The notes under the pieces: model-generated
Seen by the model: only the letters and a program-made list of their open reading frames with translations
Told to the model about the DNA's origin: nothing
The model's database searches: none
Assembly (NCBI GenBank): GCA_900163555.1
Contig: FUHX01000052.1
Span: forward strand, 17,921 to 81,920
DNA: 64,000 nucleotides
Source of the DNA: Actinomycetales bacterium JB111
Lineage (GTDB): Bacteria > Actinomycetota > Actinomycetes > Actinomycetales > Actinomycetaceae
Direction: 5' to 3'
Part shown: piece by piece, positions 52,171-62,971 of the stretch
Layout of the letters: each line of letters opens with the position of its first letter
How positions within the stretch are numbered: the first letter of the stretch is position 1
Made by a program: the position numbers and the translations under genes

Positions 52171-54750
52171 ATGTTCGAACGGTTCACCGACCGCGCACGA
52201 CGCGTCGTCGTCCTTGCCCAGGAGGAGGCGAGGATGCTCAACCACAACTACATCGGGACCGAGCACATCCTGCTCGGCCTCATCCACGAGGGCGAGGGAG
52301 TCGCAGCCAAGGCGCTCGAGGCGCTCGACATCTCGCTCGAGGCCGTGCGCGCCCAGGTCACGGAGATCATCGGCGAGGGCCAGCAGGCGCCGCAGGGGCA
52401 CATCCCCTTCACGCCGCGCGCCAAGAAGGTCCTCGAGCTCTCGCTGCGCGAGGCCCTCCAGCTCGGCCACAACTACATCGGCACCGAGCACATCCTCCTC
52501 GGCCTCATCCGCGAGGGCGAGGGCGTCGCCGCCCAGGTCCTCACCAAGCTCGGCGCCGACCTCAACCGCGTGCGCCAGCAGGTCATCCAGCTGCTCTCGG
52601 GCTACCAGGGCAAGGAGGCCGTCGCCGCCGGCGGTCCGGCCGAGGGTCAGCCCTCCGGCTCCGCCGTGCTCGACCAGTTCGGCCGCAACCTCACCCAGGC
52701 GGCCCGCGAGGGCCGCCTGGACCCGGTGATCGGTCGCGCCGAGCAGATCGAGCGCGTCATGCAGGTGCTCTCGCGCCGCACGAAGAACAACCCCGTCCTC
52801 ATCGGCGAGCCCGGCGTCGGCAAGACTGCCGTCGTCGAGGGCCTGGCGCAGGACATCGTGCGCGGCGACGTGCCCGAGACCCTCAAGGACAAGCAGCTCT
52901 ACACGCTCGACCTCGGGTCCCTGGTGGCCGGCTCCCGCTACCGCGGTGACTTCGAGGAGCGCCTGAAGAAGGTCCTCAAGGAGATCCGCACGCGCGGCGA
53001 CATCGTGCTGTTCATCGACGAGATCCACACGCTCGTCGGTGCGGGCGCGGCCGAGGGCGCCATCGACGCGGCCTCGATCCTCAAGCCCATGCTCGCCCGC
53101 GGCGAGCTGCAGACGATCGGCGCGACGACGATCGACGAGTACCGCAAGCACATCGAGAAGGACGCCGCCCTCGAGCGCCGCTTCCAGCCCATCCAGGTCC
53201 CGGAGCCGAGCGTCGAGCACGCCGTCGAGATCCTCAAGGGCCTGCGCGACCGCTACGAGGCGCACCACCGCGTGTCGATCACGGACGAGGCCCTCGCGGC
53301 CGCCGTCACGCTGGCCGACCGCTACGTCTCCGACCGGCACCTGCCGGACAAGGCGATCGACCTCATCGACGAGGCGGGCGCGCGACTGCGCATCCGCCGG
53401 ATGACGGCACCGCCCGAGCTGCGCGAGCTCGACGAGCAGATCGAGGAGGTGCGCCGCGAGAAGGAGTCCGCGATCGACGACCAGGACTTCGAGAAGGCGG
53501 CGTCCCTGCGCGACGACGAGCACCGGCTCGGGGAGCGCCGCGCGGAGCGCGAGAAGGCCTGGCGCGAGGGCGACCTCGACGAGGTCTCCGAGGTGGACGA
53601 GGAGCTCGTCGCCGAGGTGCTCGCGATGTCGACCGGCATCCCGGTCGTCAAGCTCACTGAGGAGGAGTCGCAGAAGCTGCTCCACATGGAGGACGAGCTG
53701 CACAAGCGGATCATCGGCCAGGACGAGGCGATCTCGACCCTGTCCCAGGCGATCCGCCGCACCCGCTCCGGCCTGAAGGACCCGCGTCGTCCCGGTGGCT
53801 CGTTCATCTTCGCCGGCCCCACCGGCGTCGGGAAGACCGAGCTCGCCAAGGCGCTCGCCGAGTTCCTGTTCGGGGACGAGGACGCGCTCATCACGCTCGA
53901 CATGTCCGAGTACTCCGAGAAGCACACGGTCTCCCGCCTCTTCGGCGCGCCCCCCGGGTACGTCGGCTACGAGGAGGGTGGCCAGCTCACGGAGAAGGTG
54001 CGCCGCCGTCCGTTCTCGGTCGTCCTGTTCGACGAGGTGGAGAAGGCCCACCAGGACCTCTTCAACTCGCTGCTGCAGATCCTCGAGGACGGTCGACTCA
54101 CCGACAGCCAGGGCCGGGTCGTCGACTTCAAGAACACGGTCATCATCATGACGACCAACCTCGGCACGAAGGACATCGCCAAGGGCGTCCAGACGGGCTT
54201 CCAGGCGACCGGCGCGCTGTCGTCGAGCTACGAGCGGATGAAGGCGAAGGTCAACGAGGAGCTCAAGCAGCACTTCCGGCCCGAGTTCCTCAACCGCGTC
54301 GACGACACGATCGTGTTCCCGCAGCTCACGCAGGACCAGATCGTGAAGATCGTGGACCTCATGATCGCCCGCCTGGACGAGCGCCTGCGCGACCAGGAGA
54401 TGACGATCGAGCTCACCGACGCGGCCAAGGAGCTGCTCGCCGAGCGCGGGTACGACCCGGTTCTCGGTGCACGGCCGCTGCGCCGCGCCATCCAGCGGGA
54501 CATCGAGGACGTCCTGTCCGAGAAGATCCTGTTCGGCGAGGTCAAGGCCGGCCAGATCATCAAGGTGGACGCGAGCGGCGAGGGCATCCTCGGCGAGCTC
54601 ACGTTCACGTTCGAGGAGCACGACGGGCCGATCCTCAAGGCCACCAAGGCGGACGCGGACCGGTACGCCCAGTCGGCCGGCCGCCAGCTGCCCCCGGCGG
54701 TCCCGGTGGGCGGGGCCGGCGGCTCCGGCCAGATGCAGCCCGGGAGCTGA
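52171..54750 (+). CDS. clpC: ATP-dependent Clp protease ATP-binding subunit ClpC
   Basis: 859 residues. Two Clp N repeats (about 1-145, each with [10 protein letters not shown]), AAA+ domain 1 with Walker A GEPGVGKT near 211 and [20 protein letters not shown], a UVR/M linker (about 420-460), and AAA+ domain 2 with GPTGVGKT near 549 and the ClpP-contact region. It unfolds proteins for ClpP. Residues 815-859 are a less conserved Gly/Ala tail. The ATG has GAGGGAG 4 nt before. A 22-bp hairpin follows. Heat-shock or ClgR control is likely, but I cannot assign a site. Confidence 0.97.
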   Translation: MFERFTDRARRVVVLAQEEARMLNHNYIGTEHILLGLIHEGEGVAAKALEALDISLEAVRAQVTEIIGEGQQAPQGHIPFTPRAKKVLELSLREALQLGHNYIGTEHILLGLIREGEGVAAQVLTKLGADLNRVRQQVIQLLSGYQGKEAVAAGGPAEGQPSGSAVLDQFGRNLTQAAREGRLDPVIGRAEQIERVMQVLSRRTKNNPVLIGEPGVGKTAVVEGLAQDIVRGDVPETLKDKQLYTLDLGSLVAGSRYRGDFEERLKKVLKEIRTRGDIVLFIDEIHTLVGAGAAEGAIDAASILKPMLARGELQTIGATTIDEYRKHIEKDAALERRFQPIQVPEPSVEHAVEILKGLRDRYEAHHRVSITDEALAAAVTLADRYVSDRHLPDKAIDLIDEAGARLRIRRMTAPPELRELDEQIEEVRREKESAIDDQDFEKAASLRDDEHRLGERRAEREKAWREGDLDEVSEVDEELVAEVLAMSTGIPVVKLTEEESQKLLHMEDELHKRIIGQDEAISTLSQAIRRTRSGLKDPRRPGGSFIFAGPTGVGKTELAKALAEFLFGDEDALITLDMSEYSEKHTVSRLFGAPPGYVGYEEGGQLTEKVRRRPFSVVLFDEVEKAHQDLFNSLLQILEDGRLTDSQGRVVDFKNTVIIMTTNLGTKDIAKGVQTGFQATGALSSSYERMKAKVNEELKQHFRPEFLNRVDDTIVFPQLTQDQIVKIVDLMIARLDERLRDQEMTIELTDAAKELLAERGYDPVLGARPLRRAIQRDIEDVLSEKILFGEVKAGQIIKVDASGEGILGELTFTFEEHDGPILKATKADADRYAQSAGRQLPPAVPVGGAGGSGQMQPGS

Positions 54751-54776
54751 TCCCCGCGGGCTGATCCAGCACCACG

Positions 54777-54824
54777 ACGACGGCGGGGCCGGCGACGAGA
54801 GATCGTCGCCGGCCCCGCCGTCGT
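54777..54824. terminator. Very long hairpin terminator of clpC
   Basis: A perfect 22-bp G+C-rich stem (54777-54798 with 54803-54824) and a 4-nt loop GAGA, 27 nt after the clpC stop. It is convergent with the DUF4349 gene 38 nt further on and may act in both directions. Confidence 0.85.
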
Positions 54825-54861
54825 CTGTCCGCGTGCGGAGGGACGGTCGCCCGGCGGCCGG

Positions 54862-56070
54862 TCAGTCCCCCGACGACGGGTGGTCGCCCGACGACGGCTG
54901 GTCGCCCGGGCGGGAAGCGTCCGGTCCGTTCGGCCCGGCCGGGTTGTTCACGTGGCCCGGGTCGCCCTGCCGGCTCGACCCGTCCGGCCCGCCCTGCCGG
55001 CCCGGCCCGGCCGGGTTGTTCAGGTGGCCCGGCCCGCCCTGTCCGCTCGGGCCTCCAGGGCCACCGGGTGCGGGCGGGGCGGACGCCGACCCCACAGCGG
55101 CGTGCGCGGGAACCTCGGCCGGGGCGCCCGCGGGACCGGGCCGTCCGGCGTTGCGCCGGCGCCGGCGGCGCACGGCGGGGATGACGAGGGCGGCCACGAT
55201 CCCCAGGAGCAGGATCAGGGGCGCGAGGGCGGCCACGGCGACGACGACCCCGCGGATCGCGCCGGTGAAGGCGTCCCCGGCGTCGTGCCACATGCGCGAC
55301 CAGCCCGACTGCGGCTCGACGTTCCGGTCGGAGTCGGGCGTTGTCACCGTGACCGTGAGGGTGGAGAGGGCCGCCTGCTCGCCGAGGTCCGTGCGCTGGG
55401 CGCGCAGCTGGTCCAACTCCCCCTGACGGGAGGTCAGCTCGGTCTCGGCCGCGAGCAGGTCGGCGACCGAGCCGGCCTCGGCCATGAGTCCCTCCAGCCT
55501 GGTCACGGACGCCTCGAGCGCGCTGATCTCGGCGTCGAGGTCGCGGACGGTGCCCGTGACGTCCTCGGCGTCGATCGCGATCTCGGCCACCTCGCCGACG
55601 TTGCCGAGCTCCTCGACGAACGGGTCGACGTCGGCCGGGTCCATGCGCACGACCAGGTTGACCCACGGGTCACCGCCCTCGGTGCTCTGGTGGTGGTTGT
55701 CGATGCGGGCGTCGTGGGAGTCGGCCAGGGCGCGCACGTCCTCGGCCGCGGCCGTCGGCTCGTCGGCGAGGACCGTCACGCTGCCGGTCGTGATGACGAC
55801 CCGGTCCACGCCGTCGGCGGTGATCAGGGCGCCGTCGACGTCGGCGGAGTCCGCCGTGTCGACGGCGGCGCCCTCCGCCCCGACGGCCGACTCGTCGGAC
55901 TGGGGGAGGTACTCCTCCTGGGGCGCGTAGTCCCCGCCGGCGTCGGAGTCCGAGCCGGAGCTGCACGCGGCCAGGCCGACGGCCATCGTGAGGCCGGCGG
56001 CGACGGCCGCCAGCCGGTGGACGCTCGAGGAGCCGGGGCGATGCGCGGGGGCGCGGGGGGTCGTGGTCAT
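54862..56070 (-). CDS. DUF4349 lipoprotein with coiled coil and Gly/Pro-rich repeat tail
   Basis: 402 residues. A lipoprotein signal ends in LAAC (Cys36). The DUF4349 region covers about 85-280: VVITTGSVTVLADEPTAAAE, the VVRMDPADVDPFVEELGNVG block and a coiled coil (SALEASVTRLEGLMAEAG), closing with a membrane helix near 265-290. Two 24-residue repeats containing GH[LV]NNPAGP occur in the C-terminal tail, on the cytoplasmic side if the helix is a single span. DUF4349 proteins are membrane-anchored and of unknown role. The ATG at 56070 gives the complete signal peptide. Confidence 0.8.
   Translation of the reverse strand: MTTTPRAPAHRPGSSSVHRLAAVAAGLTMAVGLAACSSGSDSDAGGDYAPQEEYLPQSDESAVGAEGAAVDTADSADVDGALITADGVDRVVITTGSVTVLADEPTAAAEDVRALADSHDARIDNHHQSTEGGDPWVNLVVRMDPADVDPFVEELGNVGEVAEIAIDAEDVTGTVRDLDAEISALEASVTRLEGLMAEAGSVADLLAAETELTSRQGELDQLRAQRTDLGEQAALSTLTVTVTTPDSDRNVEPQSGWSRMWHDAGDAFTGAIRGVVVAVAALAPLILLLGIVAALVIPAVRRRRRRNAGRPGPAGAPAEVPAHAAVGSASAPPAPGGPGGPSGQGGPGHLNNPAGPGRQGGPDGSSRQGDPGHVNNPAGPNGPDASRPGDQPSSGDHPSSGD
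54939..55022. repeat. 72-nt direct repeat in the DUF4349 tail
   Basis: CCGGGTTGTTCA occurs at 54939-54950 and 55011-55022, within longer near-identical blocks 72 nt apart. In frame on the minus strand this is a 24-residue protein repeat. Confidence 0.7.
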
Positions 56071-56253
56071 GGCCGCATCGTGACAGCCGCACCCGCGTTG
56101 AGCCATGGGGAGATCTGATCTGCGGCCGAGCGGTGACCGCCTCGTCACCTGCGGACGCCGGGGGCCGGTGCCGGCGTCGTCATGGAACCGGCGCCGCCGT
56201 CGTCGGGGCCGGTGCCGGCGGGGGACGGGCGCCGTCGTCGGGGGAGGCTTGCG

Positions 56254-56985
56254 TCAGCCGAAGAGGCGGGCGAACCGCGCGAGGATCCCGTGGGCGGAGT
56301 CGACGGTCGCGCGCGAGATGTCCTCGACGATGCGGTCGAACTGGTCCGCGGGGAAGTACCCGGAGTGCAGGTAGTCGACCATCCGGCGCACGAGCGCGGC
56401 GCGGTCGAGCTCGGGGTGGAACTGGGTGACGTACTGGTGGGTGCCGAACCGCAGCATCTGGAACGGCGTGGGCGCCGACGTCGCGAGGACCGTCGCGCCG
56501 GCCGGGGGAGCGGTGATCGCCTCGTGGTGGCCGACGTAGGCCTCGAAGGCCGGCGGGATCCCGTCCAGCAGCGGGTCGTCCCGCCCGGACTCCGTCAGCT
56601 CGATCGTCACGGCGGACGTGCCGCGGCCGTAGGTCGTGTCGACGTGTGCGCCCTGCCGGCGGGCGAACGTGCCGACGGCGTAGCAGAGCCCGATCATCGG
56701 CATGTCCTCGGCGACGACCTCGTCGAGCACGTCGCCGAGGCGTTCCTCGGTGCGGAGCTGGAGCGCGGACTGCGTCTCGCGCGGGGTGGTGGAGTTGAAC
56801 GGCGACCCGCCCTGGATGACCGCGGCGAAGCCATCCAGATCGGGACGCGAGTACGGGTCGGCGGTCATCGAGAGCCGGTGGATCCGGTCGGCGTGGATCC
56901 CCATGTGCTGGGCGATCGCCGCGTGCTCGTCGTCCGCGGCCCGGCGCTCGGGGCGCGAGGAGAGCAGGAGGAAATCGGCGGGCAC
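56254..56985 (-). CDS. Class I glutamine amidotransferase (GMP-synthase-like)
   Basis: 243 residues. The nucleophile cysteine is in PMIGLCYAVGTFARR near residue 115 and the His-Glu of the triad are in YVTQFHPELDR near 200; FAAVIQGGSPFNS is the oxyanion-strand region. These stand-alone GATase1 proteins, annotated as GMP-synthase-like, release ammonia for an unidentified partner or act as gamma-glutamyl hydrolases. The GTG at 56985 is chosen because the protein then starts where relatives do (VPADFLLLSSR); upstream sequence is unlike the family. It is divergent from ppdK. Confidence 0.82.
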   Translation of the reverse strand: MPADFLLLSSRPERRAADDEHAAIAQHMGIHADRIHRLSMTADPYSRPDLDGFAAVIQGGSPFNSTTPRETQSALQLRTEERLGDVLDEVVAEDMPMIGLCYAVGTFARRQGAHVDTTYGRGTSAVTIELTESGRDDPLLDGIPPAFEAYVGHHEAITAPPAGATVLATSAPTPFQMLRFGTHQYVTQFHPELDRAALVRRMVDYLHSGYFPADQFDRIVEDISRATVDSAHGILARFARLFG

Positions 56986-57223
56986 GAGGAGATCCTGCCG
57001 CAACAGGCGGGCCGCGAGGCACCGAACCGGGCCAATCTCACGATGTGGCCACCGGCCGGCGCCGGTGCCGTAAGGCGCGCACACGGTCCCCCGTCAGGGG
57101 TCTTTGCGGTCACCGGCCCCATCCGCAGGACCCAGGAGCCCGCTCGCGGCCCGTCGTGCGTCTACGGTGCACGTATGCGCGCGGGGCGACGTGCGCACAC
57201 CGAGCGCGAGGACGGGCTGACCT

Positions 57224-59935
57224 ATGTACGTGTACCGGTTCACCGAGGGCGACAAGGACCAGAAGGACCTGCTGGGCGGCAAGGGGGCCAACCTCGCCGA
57301 GATGACGAAGCTGGGCCTCCCGGTCCCCCCGGGCTTCACGATCACGACCGAGGCGTGCCGTGCCTACCTGCGCGACGGCGCGGTGCCCCCGGACCTGCGC
57401 GTCGAGGTCACCCTCGCCCTGCGCGAGCTCGAGGACCAGGCGGGCCGGTCGCTCGGCGACTTCCACGACCCCCTGCTCGTCTCCGTGCGCTCGGGCGCGA
57501 AGTTCTCGATGCCCGGGATGATGGACACGGTCCTCAACATCGGCCTGAACGACGCCTCCGTGCAGGGCCTGACCGCGCTCGCCGGCGACGGGCGGTTCGC
57601 CTGGGACTCCTACCGGCGCCTCGTGCAGATGTTCGGCAAGACCGTCCTCGACATCGACGGCGACCTGTTCTCCGACGCACTCGACCGCAAGAAGGCGGCC
57701 CGCGGCGCCGAGGCGGACGTCGACCTCACCGAGGAGGACCTCCGGGAGCTGGTCACCGAGTACAAGGAGATCGTCAAGGAGCACTCGGGGCGCGACTTCC
57801 CGCAGCACCCGCGCGAGCAGCTCGACCTCGCCGTCGAGGCCGTGTTCCGCTCCTGGAACACCGACCGCGCGCGGCTCTACCGGCGTCGGGAGCGGATCTC
57901 CGACGACCTCGGCACCGCCGTCAACATCGTGTCCATGGTCTTCGGAAACCTCGGGGAGACCTCCGGCACCGGCGTCTGCTTCACCCGCGACCCCTCGACC
58001 GGCGAGCCCGGGGTGTACGGCGACTACCTCGTCAACGCCCAGGGCGAGGACGTGGTCGCCGGCATCCGCAACACGCTGCACCTGACCGACCTGGAGGAGC
58101 TGGACCCGCACTCGTACGGCGAGCTCAGGCGCGTGATGCGCCGGCTCGAGACCCACTACCGCGACCTGTGCGACATCGAGTTCACGATCGAGCAGGGCAA
58201 GCTGTGGCTGCTGCAGACCCGCGTGGGCAAGCGCACCGCCGGCGCGGCGTTCCGGGTGGCCACCCAGCTCGTCGACGAGAACCTCATCACGATGGACGAG
58301 GCGCTCGGTCGCGTGACCGGCGCGCAGCTCAGCCAGCTGATGTTCCCCCAGTTCGACCCCCACGCCGACAAGGAGCACCTGACGACCGGCCTGTCTGCCT
58401 CGCCGGGAGCGGCGGTCGGCGAGATCGCGCTGGACACCGCCCAGGCCGAGTCCCGCGCGGCCGCCGGCGCCGACGTCATCCTCGTGCGGCGCGAGACCAA
58501 CCCCGACGACCTCGGCGGCATGATCGTCGCCAAGGGCGTGCTCACCGCCCGCGGGGGCAAGACCTCCCACGCTGCCGTCGTCGCACGGGGCATGGGCACC
58601 TGCGCAGTGGTGGGGGCCGAGGAGCTCGACGTCGACGTCGAGGCCGGGACCGTCACGGTCGGGCAGCGGGTGCTCAAGGCGGGTGACGTCATCGCGATCG
58701 ACGGGACCACCGGCGACGTCTACCTCGGCGACGTCCCCGTCGCCGACTCGCCCGTCATGGCCTACATCTCCGGCGGCCTGGATGCCGGCCTCGCCGCGGC
58801 CGGCGACGACGCCGACACGCGCGAGCTCGTCGAGGCCGTGCACCGGGTCCTCAGCCACGCCGACGCCCAGCGTCGGATGGACGTGCGCACGAACGCCGAC
58901 ACCGCCGACGACGCCCGCCGGGCCCGCGAGCGCGGCGCGCAGGGCATCGGGCTGTGCCGCACCGAGCACATGTTCCTCGGGGAGCGGCGCACGCTCGTCG
59001 AGCGGCTCATCCTCGCCGACGGGGCCGAGGAGCGGGACGCGGCGCTCGCCGGCCTGCTCGAGCCGCAGCGCAGCGACTTCGAGGCCCTTCTCGAGGCGAT
59101 GGACGGGCTGCCGGCCACGATCCGGCTCATCGACCCGCCGCTGCACGAGTTCCTGCCGGACCTCACCGAGCTCGCGGTCGAGGTGGCGCTCGCCGACGAG
59201 CGCGGCGAGGAGGGGGAGGACGTGGACCGCCGCCGCGCGCTCCTGGCGGCCGTGCGCCGGATGCACGAGTCGAACCCGATGCTCGGGCTGCGCGGGGTGC
59301 GGCTCGGGCTGAAGATCCCCGGCCTGTTCGCGCTGCAGATCCGGGCGGTCGCCGAGGCGGCGGCCCGGCGCCTGGTCGCGGGTGGTACGCCGCAGCCGGA
59401 GATCATGGTGCCGCTCGTGGGCTCGCGCCGCGAGCTGCAGATCGTGCGCGACGAGGCGGAGGACATCATCGCCGAGGTCAACGCCGAGCACGGCACCCGC
59501 CTGGAGATCCCGGTCGGCTGCATGGTCGAGCTGCCGCGCGCCGCGCTCACCGCGGAGCGCATCGCCGAGGAGGCCGACTTCTTCTCGTTCGGAACCAACG
59601 ACCTGACCCAGACGACGTGGGGCTTCTCGCGCGACGACGTCGAGGGTGCGTTCTTCGCCGACTACCTGGCCAACGGCGTGCTGACGATCTCCCCGTTCGA
59701 GACCCTCGACGCCGACGGCGTCGGCTCCCTCGTGCGGATCGGTGCCGAGAGAGGTCGGGCGACGAAGCCCGGGCTCAAGCTCGGCGTGTGCGGCGAGCAC
59801 GGCGGCGACCCCGAGTCGATCCACTTCTTCGAGAGCGTCGGCCTGGACTACGTCTCCTGCTCGCCGTTCCGGGTGCCGATCGCGCGGCTGGAGGCCGGCC
59901 GCGCCGCCGTCCGGGGCGAGGACGCCACCCGCTGA
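57224..59935 (+). CDS. ppdK: Pyruvate, phosphate dikinase
   Basis: Interconverts pyruvate + ATP + phosphate and PEP + AMP + pyrophosphate. 903 residues, full length. The ATP-grasp domain begins LLGGKGANLAEMTKLGLPVP; the phosphohistidine domain has GGKTSHAAVVARGMGTCAVV with His near 449; the PEP-binding barrel has GTNDLTQTTWGFSRDD and the C-terminal catalytic cysteine in LGVCGEHGGDPESI near residue 860. A PEP/pyrophosphate-dependent carbon node is suggested, linking to the phosphate genes only loosely. No neighbour encodes its regulatory protein. Confidence 0.97.
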   Translation: MYVYRFTEGDKDQKDLLGGKGANLAEMTKLGLPVPPGFTITTEACRAYLRDGAVPPDLRVEVTLALRELEDQAGRSLGDFHDPLLVSVRSGAKFSMPGMMDTVLNIGLNDASVQGLTALAGDGRFAWDSYRRLVQMFGKTVLDIDGDLFSDALDRKKAARGAEADVDLTEEDLRELVTEYKEIVKEHSGRDFPQHPREQLDLAVEAVFRSWNTDRARLYRRRERISDDLGTAVNIVSMVFGNLGETSGTGVCFTRDPSTGEPGVYGDYLVNAQGEDVVAGIRNTLHLTDLEELDPHSYGELRRVMRRLETHYRDLCDIEFTIEQGKLWLLQTRVGKRTAGAAFRVATQLVDENLITMDEALGRVTGAQLSQLMFPQFDPHADKEHLTTGLSASPGAAVGEIALDTAQAESRAAAGADVILVRRETNPDDLGGMIVAKGVLTARGGKTSHAAVVARGMGTCAVVGAEELDVDVEAGTVTVGQRVLKAGDVIAIDGTTGDVYLGDVPVADSPVMAYISGGLDAGLAAAGDDADTRELVEAVHRVLSHADAQRRMDVRTNADTADDARRARERGAQGIGLCRTEHMFLGERRTLVERLILADGAEERDAALAGLLEPQRSDFEALLEAMDGLPATIRLIDPPLHEFLPDLTELAVEVALADERGEEGEDVDRRRALLAAVRRMHESNPMLGLRGVRLGLKIPGLFALQIRAVAEAAARRLVAGGTPQPEIMVPLVGSRRELQIVRDEAEDIIAEVNAEHGTRLEIPVGCMVELPRAALTAERIAEEADFFSFGTNDLTQTTWGFSRDDVEGAFFADYLANGVLTISPFETLDADGVGSLVRIGAERGRATKPGLKLGVCGEHGGDPESIHFFESVGLDYVSCSPFRVPIARLEAGRAAVRGEDATR

Positions 59936-60004
59936 GGCGCCGCGGCGTTCCGCCGGTCGGCCCGCCGTCACGCGCGAGCCCGATCTGGGGAGAGACTGGA
60001 CCCC

Positions 60005-62971
60005 ATGACGACGACGGCGGAGCGCACCTCACCGGGAGGACCCCGGTCGGGCCTTCCGGACGCCGCGGACCTTGCCGCGGCGCTGGCATCGGCGGTGGAC
60101 GGAGAGGTCTCCGCCTCCACGCGCCGCCGCGCCGAGTACTCCACGGACGCCTCGAACTACCGGGTGGTGCCGGACGTCGTCGTCGTGCCGAGGGACGTCC
60201 CGGACACGCTCGCCGCCCTCGACGTCGCCCGCACGGCGGGCGTGCCCGTCACCCTGCGCGGCGGCGGCACCTCGACCGCCGGGAACTCGATCGGCCCCGG
60301 GGTGGTCCTCGACCTGTCCCGGCACCTCACCCGCATCGGCGAGATCGACGCCGAGGCGCGCACGGCGGTCGTCGAGCCGGGCGTCGTCCTCTCCGACCTG
60401 CAGCGGGCCGCAGCGCCGCACGGCCTGCGGTTCGGACCGGACCCGTCCACCCAGAACCGGGCCGTCCTCGGCGGGATGATCGGGAACAACGCCTGCGGCC
60501 CGCACGCGCTCGCGCACGGCAAGACGGCGGACAACGTGCTCGCGCTCGACGTCGTCGACGGGCTCGGCCGCCGCTACACGGCGGGCGCCGGGAAGGGCGC
60601 CCTCGCGCCGGTCGACGGCCTCGAGCGGCTTGTCATGGCCAACCTCGCGACGATCCGGTCCGAGCTCGGCCGCTTCGGCCGGCAGGTCTCCGGCTACTCG
60701 CTCGAGCACCTGCTGCCCGAGCACGGCCGGGACCTCGCGAAGATGCTCGTCGGCACGGAGGGCACGCTCGCGACCACGCTCGGCGCGACCGTCCGGCTCG
60801 TCCCGGTGGCCGCGCGGCCCGTCCTCGTCGTGCTCGGCTACCCCGACATGATCGCGGCCGCCGACGCCGTGCCCGCCCTCCTCGAGCACCACCCGCTCGC
60901 GGTCGAGGGGCTCGACTCGCGGCTCGTCGAGGTCGTGCGCCGCCACAAGGGCCCGGACGCCGTGCCCGCCCTGCCCGACGGCGAGGGCTGGCTCATGGTC
61001 GAGGTCGGCGCCGAGGCGCACGAGACCGAGGCCGACGTCCTCGCGCGCGCCCGCGCGCTCGCCGCCGCGGGCGGGACGGACGCTGCCGTCGTCGTGCCCG
61101 CCGGCGACGACGCCGACCGGCTGTGGCGCATCCGCGCCGACGGCGCGGGCCTCGGCGGTCGGACCCCCGACGGCAGGCCCGCCTGGCCGGGCTGGGAGGA
61201 CGCCGCCGTCCCGCCGGAGAACCTCGGCGCCTACCTGCGCGACTTCATGGGGATGCTCGACCGGCGCGGCCTCGACGGGCTGCTCTACGGGCACTTCGGC
61301 GACGGCTGCGTGCACGTGCGCGTCGACTTCCCGCTGGACGACCGCGAGCGCGGCGCCGACGCGTTCGGCGACACGATCGCCGAGGCCGCCGACATCGCGG
61401 TGGCGCACGGCGGCTCGCTGTCCGGCGAGCACGGGGACGGCCGCGCCCGCTCCGCGCTGCTGGACCGCATGTACGGCCCCGAGGTCATGGGTCTGTTCGG
61501 CGAGGTCAAGCGCCTGTTCGACCCGAAGAACCTGCTCAACCCCGGCGTCCTGGTCGACCCCGCGCCGATCAACGCCGACCTCCGGCGGCCCGCGGCCGCC
61601 CCGCTGCCGGTCGCAATCGGCGGCGGCTTCGCGTTCAGCGAGGACGGCGGGGACGTCACCCGCGCCGCCCACCGCTGCACGGGGGTCGGCAAGTGCCGGG
61701 CCGACAACTCCTCGGCGGGCGGCTTCATGTGCCCGAGCTACCAGGCCACGCGCGACGAGAAGGACGTCACCCGCGGCCGCGCCCGCGTGCTCCAGGAGGT
61801 CACGAACGGCTCGCTGGTGGGCCGCTGGGACGACCCGGCGCTCATGGAGTCGCTCGACCTGTGCCTGTCCTGCAAGGCCTGCTCGGCGGACTGCCCGGCC
61901 GGCATGGACGTGGCGCGGCTGAAGTCCGAGTCCATGTACCGCGCGTACAAGGGGAAGATCCGGCCCCGCACGCACTACACGCTCGGCCGGCTGCCCCAGC
62001 TCACCGGGCTCGTCACCTCGGTGCCCGGCCTCGCGCGCGTCGCCAACGCGGTCATGGGGCTCGCGCCGATCCGCAAGGTCGCGTTCGCGCTCGCCGGGGT
62101 CGAGACGACCCGCGGCATGCCCCGCTTCGCCACCGAGCGGTTCGGATCCTGGTTCCGCAAGCGCTCGGGCGGCCGGGCGAAGGCCCGGGAGGCGGGCCGG
62201 GAGGCGCTCGCGTCGTCGTCGGGGGCGGGCGAGAGCCCGCGGTACGTCGTGCTGTTCGCCGACTCGTTCTCGCAGGACCTGGACACCTCGGGCGCGCGCG
62301 CCATGGTCGACCTGCTCGAGTCGGTCGGCTACACGGTGGTGGTGCCGGACCAGAACGTGTGCTGCGGCCTCACGTTCGTCTCGACCGGCCAGCTCGACGG
62401 CGCCCGCAGGCGGATGCGGAACCTCCTCGACGTGCTCGCCCCGTTCGCGGCGAACGGCATCCCCGTGATCGGCGTGGAGCCGTCCTGCACGGCCGTGCTG
62501 CGGGACGACCTGCCGGAGCTCCTGCCCGACGACCCGCGCGCGACGATGCTGGCGGGCGACACCTACACGCTCGCCGAGCTGCTCACGGCGCCGGACCCCA
62601 TCGGGCCCGGCGAGCGGTGGGAGGTGCCGGACCTGACGGGCACCGAGGTCGTCGCCCAGCCGCACTGCCACCACCACTCGGTCATGGGCTGGGACGCGGA
62701 TCGGCGTCTGCTGGGGGCGACCGGCGCGACCGTCACGTCGCTCGCCGGGTGCTGCGGGCTCGCGGGGAACTTCGGCATGGAGAAGGGGCACGGCGAGGTC
62801 AGCGCGAAGGTCGCGGAGAACGCCCTGCTGCCGGCGCTGCGGGAGCACCCGGGCGCGACGTTCCTCGCGGACGGGTTCTCGTGCCGCACGCAGGCCGAGC
62901 AGCTCGGGGACACCGACGGCGTGCACCTGGCCGAGCTCCTGCTCGGGCGTTCGCGCACGTCGGCCGGGTAG
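60005..62971 (+). CDS. FAD and Fe-S cluster dehydrogenase, YdiJ/D-2-hydroxyacid type
   Basis: 988 residues. FAD-binding PCMH domain with VTLRGGGTSTAGNSIGPGVV near 79; FAD-oxidase C-terminal domain with YGHFGDGCVHVRVDF near 430; Fe-S part with a CTGVGKC...CPSY cluster near 558 and the ferredoxin-like CLSCKACSADCPAGMD near 619; then a CCG (heterodisulfide-reductase-like) domain with QNVCCG near 783 and CCGLAGNFGMEKGH near 915. This is the layout of E. coli YdiJ (D-2-hydroxyglutarate dehydrogenase) and of fused D-lactate dehydrogenases. Electron acceptor unknown. The gene is 69 nt after ppdK. A 7-nt-spaced GAGACT is a weak leaderless -10. Confidence 0.88.
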   Translation: MTTTAERTSPGGPRSGLPDAADLAAALASAVDGEVSASTRRRAEYSTDASNYRVVPDVVVVPRDVPDTLAALDVARTAGVPVTLRGGGTSTAGNSIGPGVVLDLSRHLTRIGEIDAEARTAVVEPGVVLSDLQRAAAPHGLRFGPDPSTQNRAVLGGMIGNNACGPHALAHGKTADNVLALDVVDGLGRRYTAGAGKGALAPVDGLERLVMANLATIRSELGRFGRQVSGYSLEHLLPEHGRDLAKMLVGTEGTLATTLGATVRLVPVAARPVLVVLGYPDMIAAADAVPALLEHHPLAVEGLDSRLVEVVRRHKGPDAVPALPDGEGWLMVEVGAEAHETEADVLARARALAAAGGTDAAVVVPAGDDADRLWRIRADGAGLGGRTPDGRPAWPGWEDAAVPPENLGAYLRDFMGMLDRRGLDGLLYGHFGDGCVHVRVDFPLDDRERGADAFGDTIAEAADIAVAHGGSLSGEHGDGRARSALLDRMYGPEVMGLFGEVKRLFDPKNLLNPGVLVDPAPINADLRRPAAAPLPVAIGGGFAFSEDGGDVTRAAHRCTGVGKCRADNSSAGGFMCPSYQATRDEKDVTRGRARVLQEVTNGSLVGRWDDPALMESLDLCLSCKACSADCPAGMDVARLKSESMYRAYKGKIRPRTHYTLGRLPQLTGLVTSVPGLARVANAVMGLAPIRKVAFALAGVETTRGMPRFATERFGSWFRKRSGGRAKAREAGREALASSSGAGESPRYVVLFADSFSQDLDTSGARAMVDLLESVGYTVVVPDQNVCCGLTFVSTGQLDGARRRMRNLLDVLAPFAANGIPVIGVEPSCTAVLRDDLPELLPDDPRATMLAGDTYTLAELLTAPDPIGPGERWEVPDLTGTEVVAQPHCHHHSVMGWDADRRLLGATGATVTSLAGCCGLAGNFGMEKGHGEVSAKVAENALLPALREHPGATFLADGFSCRTQAEQLGDTDGVHLAELLLGRSRTSAG

